Source: Halichondria panicea (lineage: Eukaryota > Porifera > Demospongiae > Suberitida > Halichondriidae). From it: a stretch of DNA of 64,000 nt. Both the position numbers and the translations under genes were made by a program. Shown here in pieces: positions 1 to 22,200 of the stretch. The DNA lies in NCBI RefSeq assembly GCF_963675165.1, contig NC_087382.1:1984001-2048000 (forward strand), in the 5' to 3' direction. The stretch's first letter is position 1; the number at the start of each line of letters is the position of its first letter. The notes below the pieces were generated by a model. It was not told where the DNA came from and searched no databases. It worked only from the letters and a program-made list of their open reading frames with translations.

Positions 1-427
1 GGGCTACCGATACCGCAACGCGATGGCAGAATCCCAAAAACAAGGAATCTAGAAATCGAACAGAGGCTATACTGTCAAGTTTTCCCAAAGGTAAGGATCG
101 CTCAAGACGCTCGACTTGCTGATCATACAACAGGTCAACAGAGTCACAGCTAGTCCCTAAGGCAGGGCCTAGCACAGGCTCTACATCACCCTGAGGCATG
201 ATCCCAACTGTACAATGCTCTAATCAGTACTAACCTAGATACAAAGATAATCCATGCACACAAGCTCAAAGCTATTTAATAATAATATTAACACACAGTA
301 ACTTACCCACTGGAATAGGTAGCACTCTCTCCTCCTGTTCAAGTGGCAGGATGATGGAGTGGTTGGTTGGTCCATTGTATGGTGGTACTCCCTCCGTTGC
401 AGAGAGAGGGATAGAGTAGCCATCATG
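1..427 (-). CDS. 3' part of an unrecognised protein-coding gene (two exons, runs off left edge)
   Basis: Two minus-strand exons fit together in phase. The upstream one covers 427-307: an AG acceptor lies just above 427, the 40 codons begin HDGYSIPLSATEG, and the exon ends at a GTAAGT donor with one base left over. The next starts at 207 behind a CAG acceptor, takes up that base, and stays open to position 1; it contains VGIMPQGDVEPVLGPALG and a leucine-rich stretch with LDSLFLGFCH. I do not recognise the family. The plus strand of 1-153 is also open, but it ends at a stop without a good splice context, so minus is preferred. More 5' exons of the same gene probably lie in the duplicated DNA to the right (see 4161-4317 and 7668-7812), whose exon end is also phase 0. 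The 3' end is missing. Confidence 0.45.
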
Positions 428-3400
428 CTGCCATACACGTACACAGCTACAAGCATATTTAAAGCGCAGCACTCATAGTAAGTGGGCGGGGCTATTCTTT
501 GGGACAAAGGGCGACTCATTCATGAGACTACTATATCATATGCAGGCATGCATGTGGGACAAAGGACGACTCATTCATGAGACTACTATCATGCAGGCAT
601 GCATGATTCCACTATAATTAATGATTAATTAATGGCAAAATTATTTTTATTATATTAATGGCAAAAATGCAGTTAGGTGTCTATTATTGTGTGTCAGTCT
701 CTTAGTTGTCCTGCGAGTGTCCATAATTATTCAATCCATGGGCAAGGGAGGGCAGCAAATTGTATCATGATCGTAATAAAAAGGCGTATTACATGGTATA
801 GTAGAGTCTGTCCCGGGTGGTGTGCTGTCCTAGCTGGTAGTAGGTAGGTCTTGTAGTGTTGGTTAGTTGGTGATGCTGGCTCTTAGTAGAACTTGCTGCT
901 CCCTCCGACTAGGTGTGGGGATAAAGACACGGATGATGTGTGTACTGTACACAAAAACACAGCATGTACGACACAATGCATGGGTGGAGGTGTGGTCAAG
1001 AGGGTTACCATGTATGGGGGTGTGACCACATATCAGTACAGTGAGTGGGGGTGTGGCCCCATATATACAGGATGTGCAGGTACAATGTGTGGATAGAGGT
1101 GTGGTCTGCACTGATAATAATGAAGTGATTCCATATGACCAGGTGAAAAACATAAAACAACCAAACCGACAATAATACTAGACTATAGAATGAACTAAGA
1201 ATGAACTAATTAAGAATAAGCTTAGCCTGCGTAAGCAAGTTGAAGGAAGAAGCTGAGCAGAACAGAAACCGATCCAAACAGTGGCATACATTAATTTAGT
1301 GTAATAATTATACAGAATAACTTCTCCTGCATTGGTCCATCAGAGCAGTGGAGCCATCATCAGATCATTGCCACCATGGGAGTCCTCTCTATACAAACTT
1401 ACAACACACTTCATGTAATATAAATGGAAGAAACTCCCACGCACCATGCAAAGCTATGGTTTCCTGGCATTGAAATATGAACAACTATACAACATTTCTC
1501 GAGGGCTCAAATAACGAACTTTTACGCTACACAGTAGTAGAGGTCAATGCATAAGTGGAGTTAACTACCTAATGCTGGTACAATAATAAAATACAACTTC
1601 TTAAGCCAAGAGTAGAAGAAATGTTTTAAACTGGCTAGTCAATTGCATCTGACCCAAAACAGAGAGTACCGTACAATAATTATTAGACTATACCTTGTGT
1701 GGCCGACTCCCTCTGTTTAGAGTAGCCTTTCCTGTCAGAAAATAACATACACTGCCTGCAGATTGAGTGATGAAGAAAGGGGAGCTCAAGATGCTACTCT
1801 ACAGTCAATTACTGATAATGTTGCGAAATGTACAAGCAACAGAATATTCGTACATGATACAGTAACTGGACCTTTGGTGTCTATTATTGTGTGTCAGTCT
1901 CTTAGTTGTCCTGCGAGTGTCCATAATCATTCAATCCATGGGTGAGGGAGGGCAGCAAATTGTATCATGATCGTAATACAAAGGCGTATTAAGTCCCGGG
2001 TGGTGTGCTGTCCTAGCTGGTAGTAGGTAGGTCTTGTAGTGTGTTGGTTAGTTGGTGATGCTGGCTCTTAGTAGAACTTGCTGCTCCCTCCGACTAGGTG
2101 TGGGGATAAAGACACGGATGATGTGTGTACTGTACACAAAAACACAGCATGTACGACACAATGCATGGGTGGGGGTGTGGTCAAGAGGGTTACCATGTAT
2201 GGGGGTGTGACCACATATCAGTACAGTGAGTGGGGGTGTGGCCCCATATATACAGGATGTGCAGGTACAATGTGTGGATAGAGGTGTGGTCTGCACTGAT
2301 AATAATGAAGTGATTCCGTATGACCAGGTGAAAAACATAAAACAACCAAACCGACAATAATACTAGACTATAGAATGAACTAAGAATGAACTAATTAAGA
2401 ATAAGCTTAGCCTGCGTAAGCAAGTTGGAGGAAGAAGCTGAGCAGAACAGAAACCGATCCAAACAGTGGCATACATTAATTTAGTGTAATAATCATACAG
2501 AATAACTTCTCCTGCATTGGTCCATCAGAGCAGTGGAGCCATCATCAGACCATGGGTCTGTACAAACTTACAACACACTTCACACTTCATGTAATAAAAA
2601 TAGAAGACACTCCCACGCACCATGCAAAGCTATGGTTTCCTGGCATTGAAATGAGAACAACTATACAGCATTTCTCGAGGGCTCAAATAATGAACTTTCC
2701 CGCTACACAGTAGTAGAGGTCAATGCATAAGTGGAGTTAACTACCTAATGCTGGTACAATAATAAAATACAATTTCTTAAGCCAAGAGTAGAAGAAATGT
2801 TTTAAACTGGCTAGTGATTCAAGGCAATTGCATCTGACCCTAAGTACCGTACAATAATTATTAGACTATACCTTGTGTGGCCGACTCCCTCTGTTTAGAG
2901 TAGCCTTTCCTGTCAGAAAATCACATACACTGCCTGCATTGAGTGATGAAGAAAGGGGAGCTACTCTACAGTCAATTACTGATAATGTTACGAAATGTAC
3001 AAGCAACAGAATATTCGTACATGATACAGTAACTGGCCCTTTGGTGTCTATTATTGTGTGTCAGTCTCGTCCATAATTATTCAATCCATGGGCGAGGGAG
3101 GGCAGCAAATTGTATCATGATCGTAATACAAAGGCGTATTACATGGTATAGTAGAGTCTGTCCCGGGTGGTGTGCTGTCCTAGCTGGTAGTAGGTAGGTC
3201 TTGTAGTGTGTTGGTTAGTGGGTGATGCTGGCTCTTAGTAGAACTTGCTGTCCCTCCGACTAGGTGTGGGGACAAAGACACGGATGATGTGTGTACTGTA
3301 CATAAAAACACAGCATGTACGACACAATGCATGGGTTGGGGTGTGGTCAAGAGGGTTACCATGTATGGGGGTGTGACCACATATCAGTACAGTGAGTGGG

Positions 3401-4160
3401 GGTGTGGCCCCACATATACAGGATGTGCAGGTACAATGTGTGGATAGAGGTGTGGTCTGCACTGTATAAAAATTAATGAAGTGATTCCGTATGACCAGGT
3501 GAAAAACATAACAACCAAACCGACAATAATACTAGACTATGGAATGAACTAAGAATGAACTAATTAAGAATAAGCTTAGCCTGCGTAAGCAAGTTGGAGG
3601 AAGAAGCTGAGCAGAACAGAAACCGATCCAAACAGTGGCATACATTAATTTAGTGTAATAATTATACAGAATAACTTCTCCTGCATTGGTCCATCAGAGC
3701 AGTGGAGCCATCATCAGATCATTGCCACCATGGGAGTCCTCTCTGTACAAACTTACAACACACTTCACACTTCATGTAATATAAATGGAAGACACTCCCA
3801 CGCACCATGCAAAGCTGTGGTTTCCTGGCATTGAAATGTGAACAACTATACAACATTTCTCGAGGGCTCAAATAACGAACTTTCCCGCTACACGGTAGTA
3901 GAGGTCAATGCTGGGTACAATAATAAAATACAATTTCTTAAGCCAGAGTAGAAGAAATGTTTTAACTGGCTATAGTGATTGAAGGCAATTGCATCTGACC
4001 CAAAACCGAGAAGATCATCTAAGTACCGTACAATAATTATTAGACTATACCTTGTGTGGCCGACTCCCTCTGTTTAGAGTAGCCTTTCCTGTCAGAAAAT
4101 CACATACACTGCCTGCAGATTGAGTGATGAAGCACAAGATGCTACTCTAGAGTCAATTAC

Positions 4161-4317
4161 TGATAATGCTACGAAATGTACAAGCAACAGAATATTCATA
4201 CATGATACAATAACTGGCCCTTTGTCTCTCAGAGGTAGATCCACTCCATCCCCGGCCAATAACAGATTATCTTCTCCTCGATCAGAAAGCCAGCATTCTA
4301 TGTTGCGGCCTGGAAGG
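4161..4317 (-). CDS. Exon-like unit in duplicated block B, copy 1
   Basis: Minus-strand open stretch containing RNIECWLSDRGEDNLLL and DGVDLPLRDKGPVIVSC. It lies between a possible acceptor near 4317 (or 4309) and a TCA|GTAATT donor after 4161, and it ends in phase 0, which fits the exon at 427-307. Compared with the copy at 7668-7812, indels inside this interval are 9, 9 and 6 bases, all multiples of three, while a 5-base indel lies just outside the donor. That pattern favours a once-translated minus exon over the overlapping plus-strand frame. The protein family is not recognised. The A blocks carry only the last third of this unit. Confidence 0.35.
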
Positions 4318-4781
4318 CTAAGAATCATAGCACCATCCATACAAAGTCAGTACCCAATGAATCATTACAATATGAAATACAGCAGATAATTGCATAATTA
4401 TAGTGATGTAACTAATGGCTTGGAGATCTATATAATCCTGTGCTCATTAAAGGGGCTGAATACCAGAAGATAGTACACTACATCACTTACATAATTATTA
4501 TACTGACCCTTTCCTGTCGTATCTTGTAGTGCTCTTATATATACGTACGTCAGCAGCCATTCAGTGATAAAAATTAAGAGTGGGGCGTCCCCCATAAAAG
4601 ATGAAATGACAATAAAATTATGAGAGTGATTGAATGCTGAATCCTGTGCTGTGCAGCGTTGAGTAGTTATCTGTGAGTAAGACATGAGAGAACAATATAA
4701 GGACAGTATACACAGAGCTACTTTAACACAAGGCTGTCACTATTAATATCCAACTACCACCTTGCTAGCTATAGCGCTCAC

Positions 4782-4844
4782 CAAAAGGTGACCGACGTAC
4801 AAGGAGACAGCCGGCAGGGTACATGCTCTCTCTTTGTCTCGTGG
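4782..4844 (-). CDS. Small exon-like unit in block B, copy 1
   Basis: A 63-base minus-strand interval between a TTTGCAG acceptor and a TTTTG|GTGAGC donor. The frame reading TLPAVSLYVGHLL is open. The second copy at 8301-8378 keeps both splice sites and is 78 bases long, so both lengths are multiples of three although the insides differ. Function unknown. Confidence 0.3.
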
Positions 4845-7667
4845 CTGCAAATAACATGTGCTCATCATGACATGCGCACTGAAGGCCTTGTGAAGAACAT
4901 ACCAGCCCCACCCACTAATTCTGCAAAAACATACCAGCCCCACCCACTATTTCTGCAGCTACAAGCATATTTAAAGCGCAGCACTCATAGTAAGTGGGCG
5001 GGGCTATTCTTTGGGACAAAGGCGACTCATTCATGAGACTACTATCATGCAGGCATGCGTGGGACAAAGGGCCGGTGATGACTCATTCATGAGACTACTA
5101 TCATGCAGGCATGCATGTGGGACAAAGGGCGACTCATTCATGAGACTACTATCATGCAGGCATGCATTGGGACAAAGGACGACTCATTCATGAGACTACT
5201 ATCATGCAGGCATGCATGATTCCGCTATAATTAATGATTAATTTTAAATAAAATTAATGGCAAAAAATTAATAATTATTTTTATTACAATACATGTAATG
5301 GCAAAAATGCAGTATTATTGTGTGTCAGTCTCTTAGTTGTCCTGCGAGTGTCCATAATTATTCAATCCATGGGCAAGGGAGGGCAGCAAATTGTATCATG
5401 ATCGTAATACAAAGGCGTATTACATGGTATAGTAGAGTCTGTCCCGGGTGGTGTGCTGTCCTAGCTGGTAGTAGGTAAGTCTTGTAGTGTGTTGGTTAGT
5501 TGGTGATGCTGGCTCTTAGTAGAACTTGCTGTCCCTCCGACTAGGTGTGGGGATAAAGACACGGATGATGTGTGTACTGTACACAAAAACACAGCATGTA
5601 CGACACAATGCATGGGTGGAGGTGTAGTCAAGAGGGTTACCATGTATGGGGGTGTGACCACATATCAGTACAGTGAGTGGGTGTGGCCCCATATATACAG
5701 GATGTGCAGGTACAATGTGTGGATAGGGGTGTGGTCTGCACTGATAATAATGAAGTGATTCCGTATGACCAGGTGAAAAACATAAAACAACCAAACCGAT
5801 AATATACTAGACTATAGAATGAACTAAGAATGAACTAAGAATAAGCTTAGCCTGCGTAAGCAAGTTGGAGGAAGAAGCTGAGCAGAACAGAAACCGATCC
5901 AAACAGTGGCATACATTAATTTAGTGTAATAATTATACAGAATAACTTCTCCTGCATTGGTCCATCAGAGCAGTGGAGCCATCATCAGATCATTGCCACC
6001 ATGGGAGTCCTCTCTGTACAAACTTACAACACACTTCACACTTCATGTAATAAAAATGGAAGACACTCCCACGCACCATGCAAAGCTATGGTTTCCTGGC
6101 ATTGAAATGAGAACAACTATACAGCATTTCTCTAGGGCTCAAATAATGAACTTTCCCGCTACACGCAGAGGTCAATGCATAAGTGGAGTTAACTACCTAA
6201 TGCTGGTACAATAATAAAATACAATTTCTTAAGCCAAGAGTAGAAGAAATGTTTTAAACTGGCTAGTGATTGAAGGCAATTGCATCTGACCCAAAACAGA
6301 GAAGATCATCTAAGTACCATACAATAATTATTAGACTATACCTTGTGTGGCCGACTCCCTCTGTTTAGAGTAGCCTTTCCTGTCAGAAAATCACATACAC
6401 TGCCTGCATTGAGTGATGAAGAAAGGGGAGCTCAAGATGCTACTCTACAGTCAATTACTGATAATGTTACGAGTTGTACAAGCAACAGAATATTCGTACA
6501 TGATACAGTAACTGGCCCTTTGGTGTCTATTATTGTGTGTCAGTCTCCTGCGAGTGTCCATAATTATTCAATCCATGGGCGAGGGAGGGCAGCAAATTGT
6601 ATCATGATCGTAATACAAAGGCGTATTACATGGTATAGTAGAGTCTATCCCGGGTGGTGTGCTGTCCTAGCTGGTAGTAGGTAAGTCTTGTAGTGTGTTG
6701 GTTAGTTGGTGATGCTGGCTCTTAGTAGAACTTGCTGCTCCCTCCGACTAGGTGTGGGGATAAAGACACGGATGATGTGTGTACTGTACACAAAAACACA
6801 GCATGTACGACACAATGCATGGGTGGAGGTGTGGTCAAGAGGGTTACCATGTATGGGGGTGTGACCACATATCAGTACAGTGAGTGGGGGTGTGGCCCCA
6901 TATATACAGGATGTGCAGGTACAATGTGTGGATAGAGGTGTGGTCTGCACTGTATAAAAATTAATGAAGTGAATCCGTATGACCAGGTGAAAAACATAAA
7001 ACAACCAAACCGACAATAATACTAGACTATAGAATGAACTAAGAATGAACTAATTAAGAATAAGCTTAGCCTGCGTAAGCAAGTTGGAGGAAGAAGCTGA
7101 GCAGAACAGAAACCGATCCAAACAGTGGCATACATTAATTTAGTGTAATAATTATACAGAATAACTTCTCCTGCATTGGTCCATCAGAGCAGTGGAGCCA
7201 TCATCAGATCATTGCCACCATGGGTCTGTACAAACTTACAACACACTTCAAACACACTTCACACTTCATGTAATATAAATGGAAGACACTTCCACGCACC
7301 ATGCAAAGCTATGGTTTCCTGGCATTGAAATATGAACAACTATACAACATTTCTCAAGGGATCAAATAACGAACTTTCCCGCTACACGGTCAATGCTGGA
7401 GTTAACTACCTAATGCTGGTACAATAATAAAATACAATTTCTTAAGCCAAGAGTAGAAGAAATGTTTTAAACTGGCTAGTGATTCAAGGCAATTGCATCT
7501 GACCCAAAACAGAGAAGATCATCTAGTACTGTACAATAATTATTAGACTATACCTTGTGTGGCCGACTTCCTCTGTTTAGAGTAGCCTTTCCTGTCAGAA
7601 AATCACATACACTGCCTGCAGATTGAGTGATGAAGAAAGGGGAGCTCAAGATGCTACTCTATATTAC

Positions 7668-7812
7668 TGATAATGCTACGAAATGTACAAGCAACAGAAT
7701 AAATATATTCATACATGATACAGTAACTGGCCCTTTGTCTCTCAGAGGTAGATCCACTCCAAATAACAGATCTCGATCAGAAAGCCAGCATTCTATGTTG
7801 CGGCCTGGAAGG
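7668..7812 (-). CDS. Exon-like unit in duplicated block B, copy 2
   Basis: Second copy of the unit at 4161-4317, same strand and same splice-site positions, with two 9-base deletions and one 6-base insertion that keep the frame. It contains CWLSDRDLLFGVDLPLRDKG. Whether both copies are spliced into one message, giving a protein with a duplicated segment, cannot be told from the sequence. Confidence 0.33.
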
Positions 7813-8300
7813 CTAAGAATCATAGCACCATCCATACATCCATATAAAGTCAGTACCCAATGAATCATTACAATATGAAATACAGCAGAAAATTGCATAA
7901 TTATAGTGATGTAACTAATGATCTATATAATCCTGTGCTCATTAAAGGGGCTGAATACCAGAAGATAGTACACTACATCACTTACATAATTATTATACTG
8001 ACCCTTTCCTGTCGTATCTTGTAGTGCTCTTATATATACGTACGTCAGCAGCCATTCAGTGATAAAAATTAAGAGTGGGGCGTCCCCCATAAAAGATGAA
8101 ATGACAATAAAATTATGAGAGTGATTGAATGCTGAATCCTGGCTGTAGCTGTACAGAGTTGAGTAGTTATCTGTGAGTAGAACACAAAAATAATAATATA
8201 TTATTAAAGGACAGAGCGGAATCCCACAGAGCTACTTTAACACAAGGCTTTCACTATAAAAATAATGTCCAACTACCACCTTGCTAGCTATAGCGCTCAC

Positions 8301-8378
8301 CAAAAAAGGTGACCGAGGTACAAGGAGGCAGCTGGCAGGGTACCATATATCTCGTCTTGCTCTCTCTTTGCCCCGTGG
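8301..8378 (-). CDS. Small exon-like unit in block B, copy 2
   Basis: A 78-base minus-strand interval between a CCAG acceptor and the same GTGAGC donor as at 4782. One frame contains TLPAASLYLGHLF. It is the partner of 4782-4844; no function can be assigned. Confidence 0.28.
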
Positions 8379-8728
8379 CTGGATGTGCTCTATCATGTCA
8401 TGACACGTGTGACAACTAAGTATATTCATTTGTGTAGGCAGCCATACAGTAGGCATAGTCTTGTAAATGTAGGCCAGGCCTTGTGAAGCAGAAGCTCTGC
8501 TTGTGAGCAGAGCTTCTGCTGTGAGGTTACCTACCTGCCCCACCCACTAATCCTGCAAGCTTATAGTCTCGAGGCTAAGCCACTACGTGGGGTGTGGCTA
8601 GCTATGTGACTGCACACTAGCCTCGATTCAAGGCAGATTATTTTAATAGGCTTGGAATCGAGGCTAACACCAGGCTAGCTAGACTCGACTGTACTGCATA
8701 TCCAGCCTAGAGAATTGACCTGCTTATA

Positions 8729-12120
<3,392 letters not shown>

Positions 12121-12461
12121 GATGGATCTGTCACTGTCAGGAATGGCTGGACTTGTAATAACTGGACTGATAATGTTTTGATAATAATTATATATTATTC
12201 ATGATTGAGTCAGCGCGAGTATGAAGCCATAGAGATTCTACAAGGGAATTATGTTTCGGGGGCGGTCTGAAATTAAGCGGCTTTTATTCGAAGCTATATA
12301 TTTCACCCACGTGGCATGAAACTAATGTCACCCACGTGGTTGGAACACCACACATTGTAACTCCTGACTGCACAGAGGCTCTTTGGACACTCTAATATAA
12401 TAAAGGTAAGCATAGCTACTATAGTGCACTGGTTATACACTGCACACACACACTGATGTAG
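12121..12461 (+). promoter_or_regulatory. ADH5-Piwi intergenic DNA with a probable Piwi leader exon and 5'UTR intron
   Basis: Only 341 bases separate the ADH5 stop from the Piwi ATG. A TAAAG|GTAAG donor after 12405 and a GATGTAG acceptor ending at 12461, immediately before the ATG, suggest a short 5'UTR intron with a leader exon somewhere around 12330-12405. CCACGTGG E-box-like hexamers occur twice near 12307-12340. No TATA box or other factor site can be claimed. Confidence 0.4.
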
Positions 12462-18882
<6,421 letters not shown>

Positions 18883-19275
18883 ACTATAAACTTTGAACCT
18901 TGGAACTATTCTTAACTCATTTACTTTCATTTCATTACATATGGTATGTACCCAATCAGGTCACTCACTAAATCTCATATTTATCCATTTGTTGGTTAAA
19001 ATTTGTCTTGACACAATATAATTATTGGTAATATAATTATACTTATAATAATGAACTGCTAATATGATGATATGGGATAACGGTCGACACGTGCGTCAAT
19101 CTGAATGGTATGACTATAGTTACACATCTGGTTGTGATCACATGACAGAGCAACTCTTTCCAGCAGTTCTGTTTCTCTCAGCTGATTCGGTAGTACGCTG
19201 CTTGTTTCCATGGTAACCTACACGTTCTGTATCATTCTCAATGGTCACCTCAACTATAAGGGGGTGTGGTCAATA
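18883..19275. other. Convergent intergenic gap between Piwi and the pseudokinase gene
   Basis: About 390 AT-rich bases between two 3' ends. No canonical AATAAA was seen in a convincing position for either gene and there is no ORF or repeat worth reporting. Both messages must end here, so 3'UTRs are short or overlap. Confidence 0.6.
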
Positions 19276-22200
19276 TTATATATACAGCAAAATCTGATCG
19301 GCTAACTCACTTGACTGTGTTTCCCTCTCCTCTGTTACGCGTGCCATTCTGTCTCCACTCTCAGTGTGAGGTGTGTGAAGTGTGGGAGCGTGGGGTGTGG
19401 AAGTGTGAGGGATGTGGGTGTGCAGGTCATGTGACTCTTCCTCTGGGGATGTAGCCAATCGAATGTCAGCTTGAGACGACAAAGTGCTGAGTTGAGTGGT
19501 TGACCTCTGACCTTCTATCGTGCTAGTTGACCCCAATGACCTCCGGCGTCTTCTACGCTTGACCTTAGACCTCTGACTACCCTGGGAGAGGTTGCTCATT
19601 TGACTGCAGGGGAGAATCATTGTAATGCATGTGCAACAATAACATACACGCCCACACACACACACACCTGTGCTGCTCTTCCTCTGAGGTGACAGTAATT
19701 TCTTGTTGCAACAAACGTCTTGTCTCTGCACGTAGTCTCCTAGCAGCACGACTCCCACTAGTATCAGCCTCACATGTCACACTCTCAACGCTAGCAGCAT
19801 GTACGAGGGTGGAGGCACTAGAGGCACACTCCACAGGATGAGTGGGGGTAGAGGCACACTCCACAGGACGAGTGGGGGTGGAGGGTGGGCTGGGACTAGT
19901 CACAGCATTGATGTTGTTAGTGTTAGCATTGCTTGAGAGATGTGATACATGTTGGAGACTTAAGGTGGACCCACTGGGACCGCGAGAAAACCCAGGAGCA
20001 CGAATACGTGACGTTGTGGGCGTATTAGGAGTGGGTGTGTGGGCGGTTGGGCCAAGAATGTTGAAACAAGAGTTACTAATGACGGGGGTGGACCCACTGT
20101 TGTCAAGGCGATGTGTACGATTGTTTGGTGTTGATGGTGTACTGCCAGTATTTTCTGTCGGTACATAAGATGAAGAGGGGCGTGGCCTATCCTGTCGCTG
20201 GCCACTGTTACTATGGTGATCGTTCCTTGTTCTACCAATACTTCTTGTTCCTAGCACATTCAGTGATTGACTGGAACCAAGTTGAGGGGGCGGGTGTCGA
20301 ATGAACTGATTGGACGTTGATTGATGGCCACTATTTTCAGCTGTAGTGAAAGGCGGTGGATGTCTATAAGGCACTGGGAGACTAGCAGAACTGTCAACTA
20401 GAGACATGCTAGCCACTGATAACGATTCATGTCTAGTAGTGGGGAAAGGTCGTGGTGTTCGACTATAGGAAGCCACCCAATCAGCAGTGAAGTCGTCAGC
20501 AGGCCCAGTGCTTGGGTCCAATGGCACTGGCTCTGTTTGTGAACTGCTCCGTCGAGACCTTCCAAACAGTTTAGTGAGAGATATGAGACGCCTACTACTA
20601 TTAGATACTCTGCCTGTTGGTTGCGTATCAACTGGTGGAGCATCCAACACTTCACGATGAGATTGGGAGCGACGGGATAATCGTGACCTTTCACCTCGTG
20701 ACTTTTCACCTCTGCGTCTACGTCCAAATATTTCATCATAGCTTGGAGGTGGTTCTGCTAAGAGAGCAGGCTCACTAGCATGTCTCTGGTGGGCAGTGGG
20801 GGGGGAGTAGGGGGGTAGGTAGTCATAGGAATCACTCGGCACTTGAGGGGGGGCACCACTATTGGGGGGGCGGCTATTGGGGGGTCCATTAGTGTGGGGG
20901 GCACCACTATTGGGGGGGCGGCTATTAGCAGAGGCTGGTCTCACAGGCTCTAGCAGGACAGGGGTTACGGGACGTAGTCTCAGAGTAGCAGAATCCACTT
21001 CAGTTCTTCTAGTTCGTGTATTGTTAGTGTTCCGTGATCCTGCTGATCGTGTCCTGTGTGGGAGATTAGATGCCCTTTGACCTGTGGTTGTCAGCGGAGG
21101 CTCACTACGGACACTTCCCGTGAGAGAGGCTACAAAGGAGAAAAGAATTATAACACAATAATACAACAGTCTTGCCCCCTGTGTTTAAAACAGGGTGGCA
21201 AAAAAAAGATACATGTCATACTTTCCTGACACAATACTACATGACCACAGTATCATACTGTAGACATTCCCAAATTCAATTAGCTTTATCAAAACAACAC
21301 TGCAAGCTCAAATTAGCTATTATAACTTTGCTGTGTGGGAAACGTGGATGCAAGCAGCTAGTACATGTAGGTCCTTGGGACAGCCACTAAGCAGCTAGTA
21401 CAATGTAGGTCCTTGGGACAGCCACTAAGCAGCTAGTACAATGTAGGTCCTTGGGACAGCCACTAAGCAGCTAGTACAATGTAGGTCCTTGGGACAGCCA
21501 CTAAGCAGCTAGTACAATGTAGGTCCTTGGGACAGCCACTAAGCAGCTAGTACAATGTAGGTCCTTGGGACAGCCACTAAGCAGCTAGTACATGTAGGTC
21601 CTTGGGACAGCCACTAAGCAGCTAGTACAATGTAGGGCACAATCACCACAATAATTATAAGTTGGCTTGTGCCGCTTTTAAGAATACAGGAAAAATCCTG
21701 GTATTAGTTAATATTACAGCTTACACTGATGGTCCATTCCTGAAATGGCAAGATTCATCATCTCCAGGTCTTGATTCACTTGTCGTTTCTGAGAATAACG
21801 GAATCTTCCTGCAACTTTTCGTTCTCCAGACACCACTCCATCTCTGTTTTGGCTGGCCTGTGTTGAGTCCACTCCTCCGTGTGTAGCTTGACTGGCTTGT
21901 GTTGAGTCCACTCCTCTGTGTGTAGCTTGGCTGGCCTGTGTTGAGTCCACTCCTCTGTGTGTAGCTTGGCTGGCCTGTGTTGAGTCCACTCCTCTGTGTG
22001 TAGCTTGGCTGGCCTGTGTTGAGTCCACTCCTCTGTGTGTAGCTTGGCTGGCCTGTGTTGAGTCCACTCCTCTGTGTGTAGCTTGGCTGGCCAGTGTTGA
22101 GTCCACTCTTCTGTGTGTAGCTTGGCTGGCCTGTGTTGAGTCCACTCCTCTGTGTGTAGCTTGGCTGGCCTGTGTTGAGTCCACTCCTCTGTGTGTAGCT

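Larger units (their letters stand above)
430..8560. repeat. Nested tandem segmental duplication
   Basis: A block of about 1.2 kb (A) occurs five times in the same orientation, at about 678-1876, 1877-3044, 3045-4220, 5311-6525 and 6526-7735. Each A begins near a TATTATTGTGTGTCAGTCTC motif. Two A runs end in a second block (B, about 4221-4959 and 7736-8560). Both runs are preceded by a third block (C, about 445-677 and 4960-5310) made of roughly 50-bp repeats around ACTCATTCATGAGACTACT. The order is C-A-A-A-B then C-A-A-B, a higher-order unit of about 4.5 kb that was itself duplicated. Copies differ by small indels and a few substitutions, so the expansion looks fairly recent. The recurring open frames rich in HTHALCRTCC or GGGVVKRVT are repeat-borne and not supported as genes. 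Confidence 0.85.

Noticed and set aside
4112-4345. Plus-strand exon SDEAQDATLESITDN...LRPGRLRIIAPS
   Set aside because: It has plausible borders, but the second copy carries a 5-base deletion inside it that breaks the frame, whereas the minus-strand reading keeps all indels in multiples of three and joins in phase to exons at 427 and 207.
863-7016. Repeated ORFs of 60-104 residues in A blocks
   Set aside because: They recur only because the DNA is tandemly duplicated; copies show frameshifts and no splice or coding signature.
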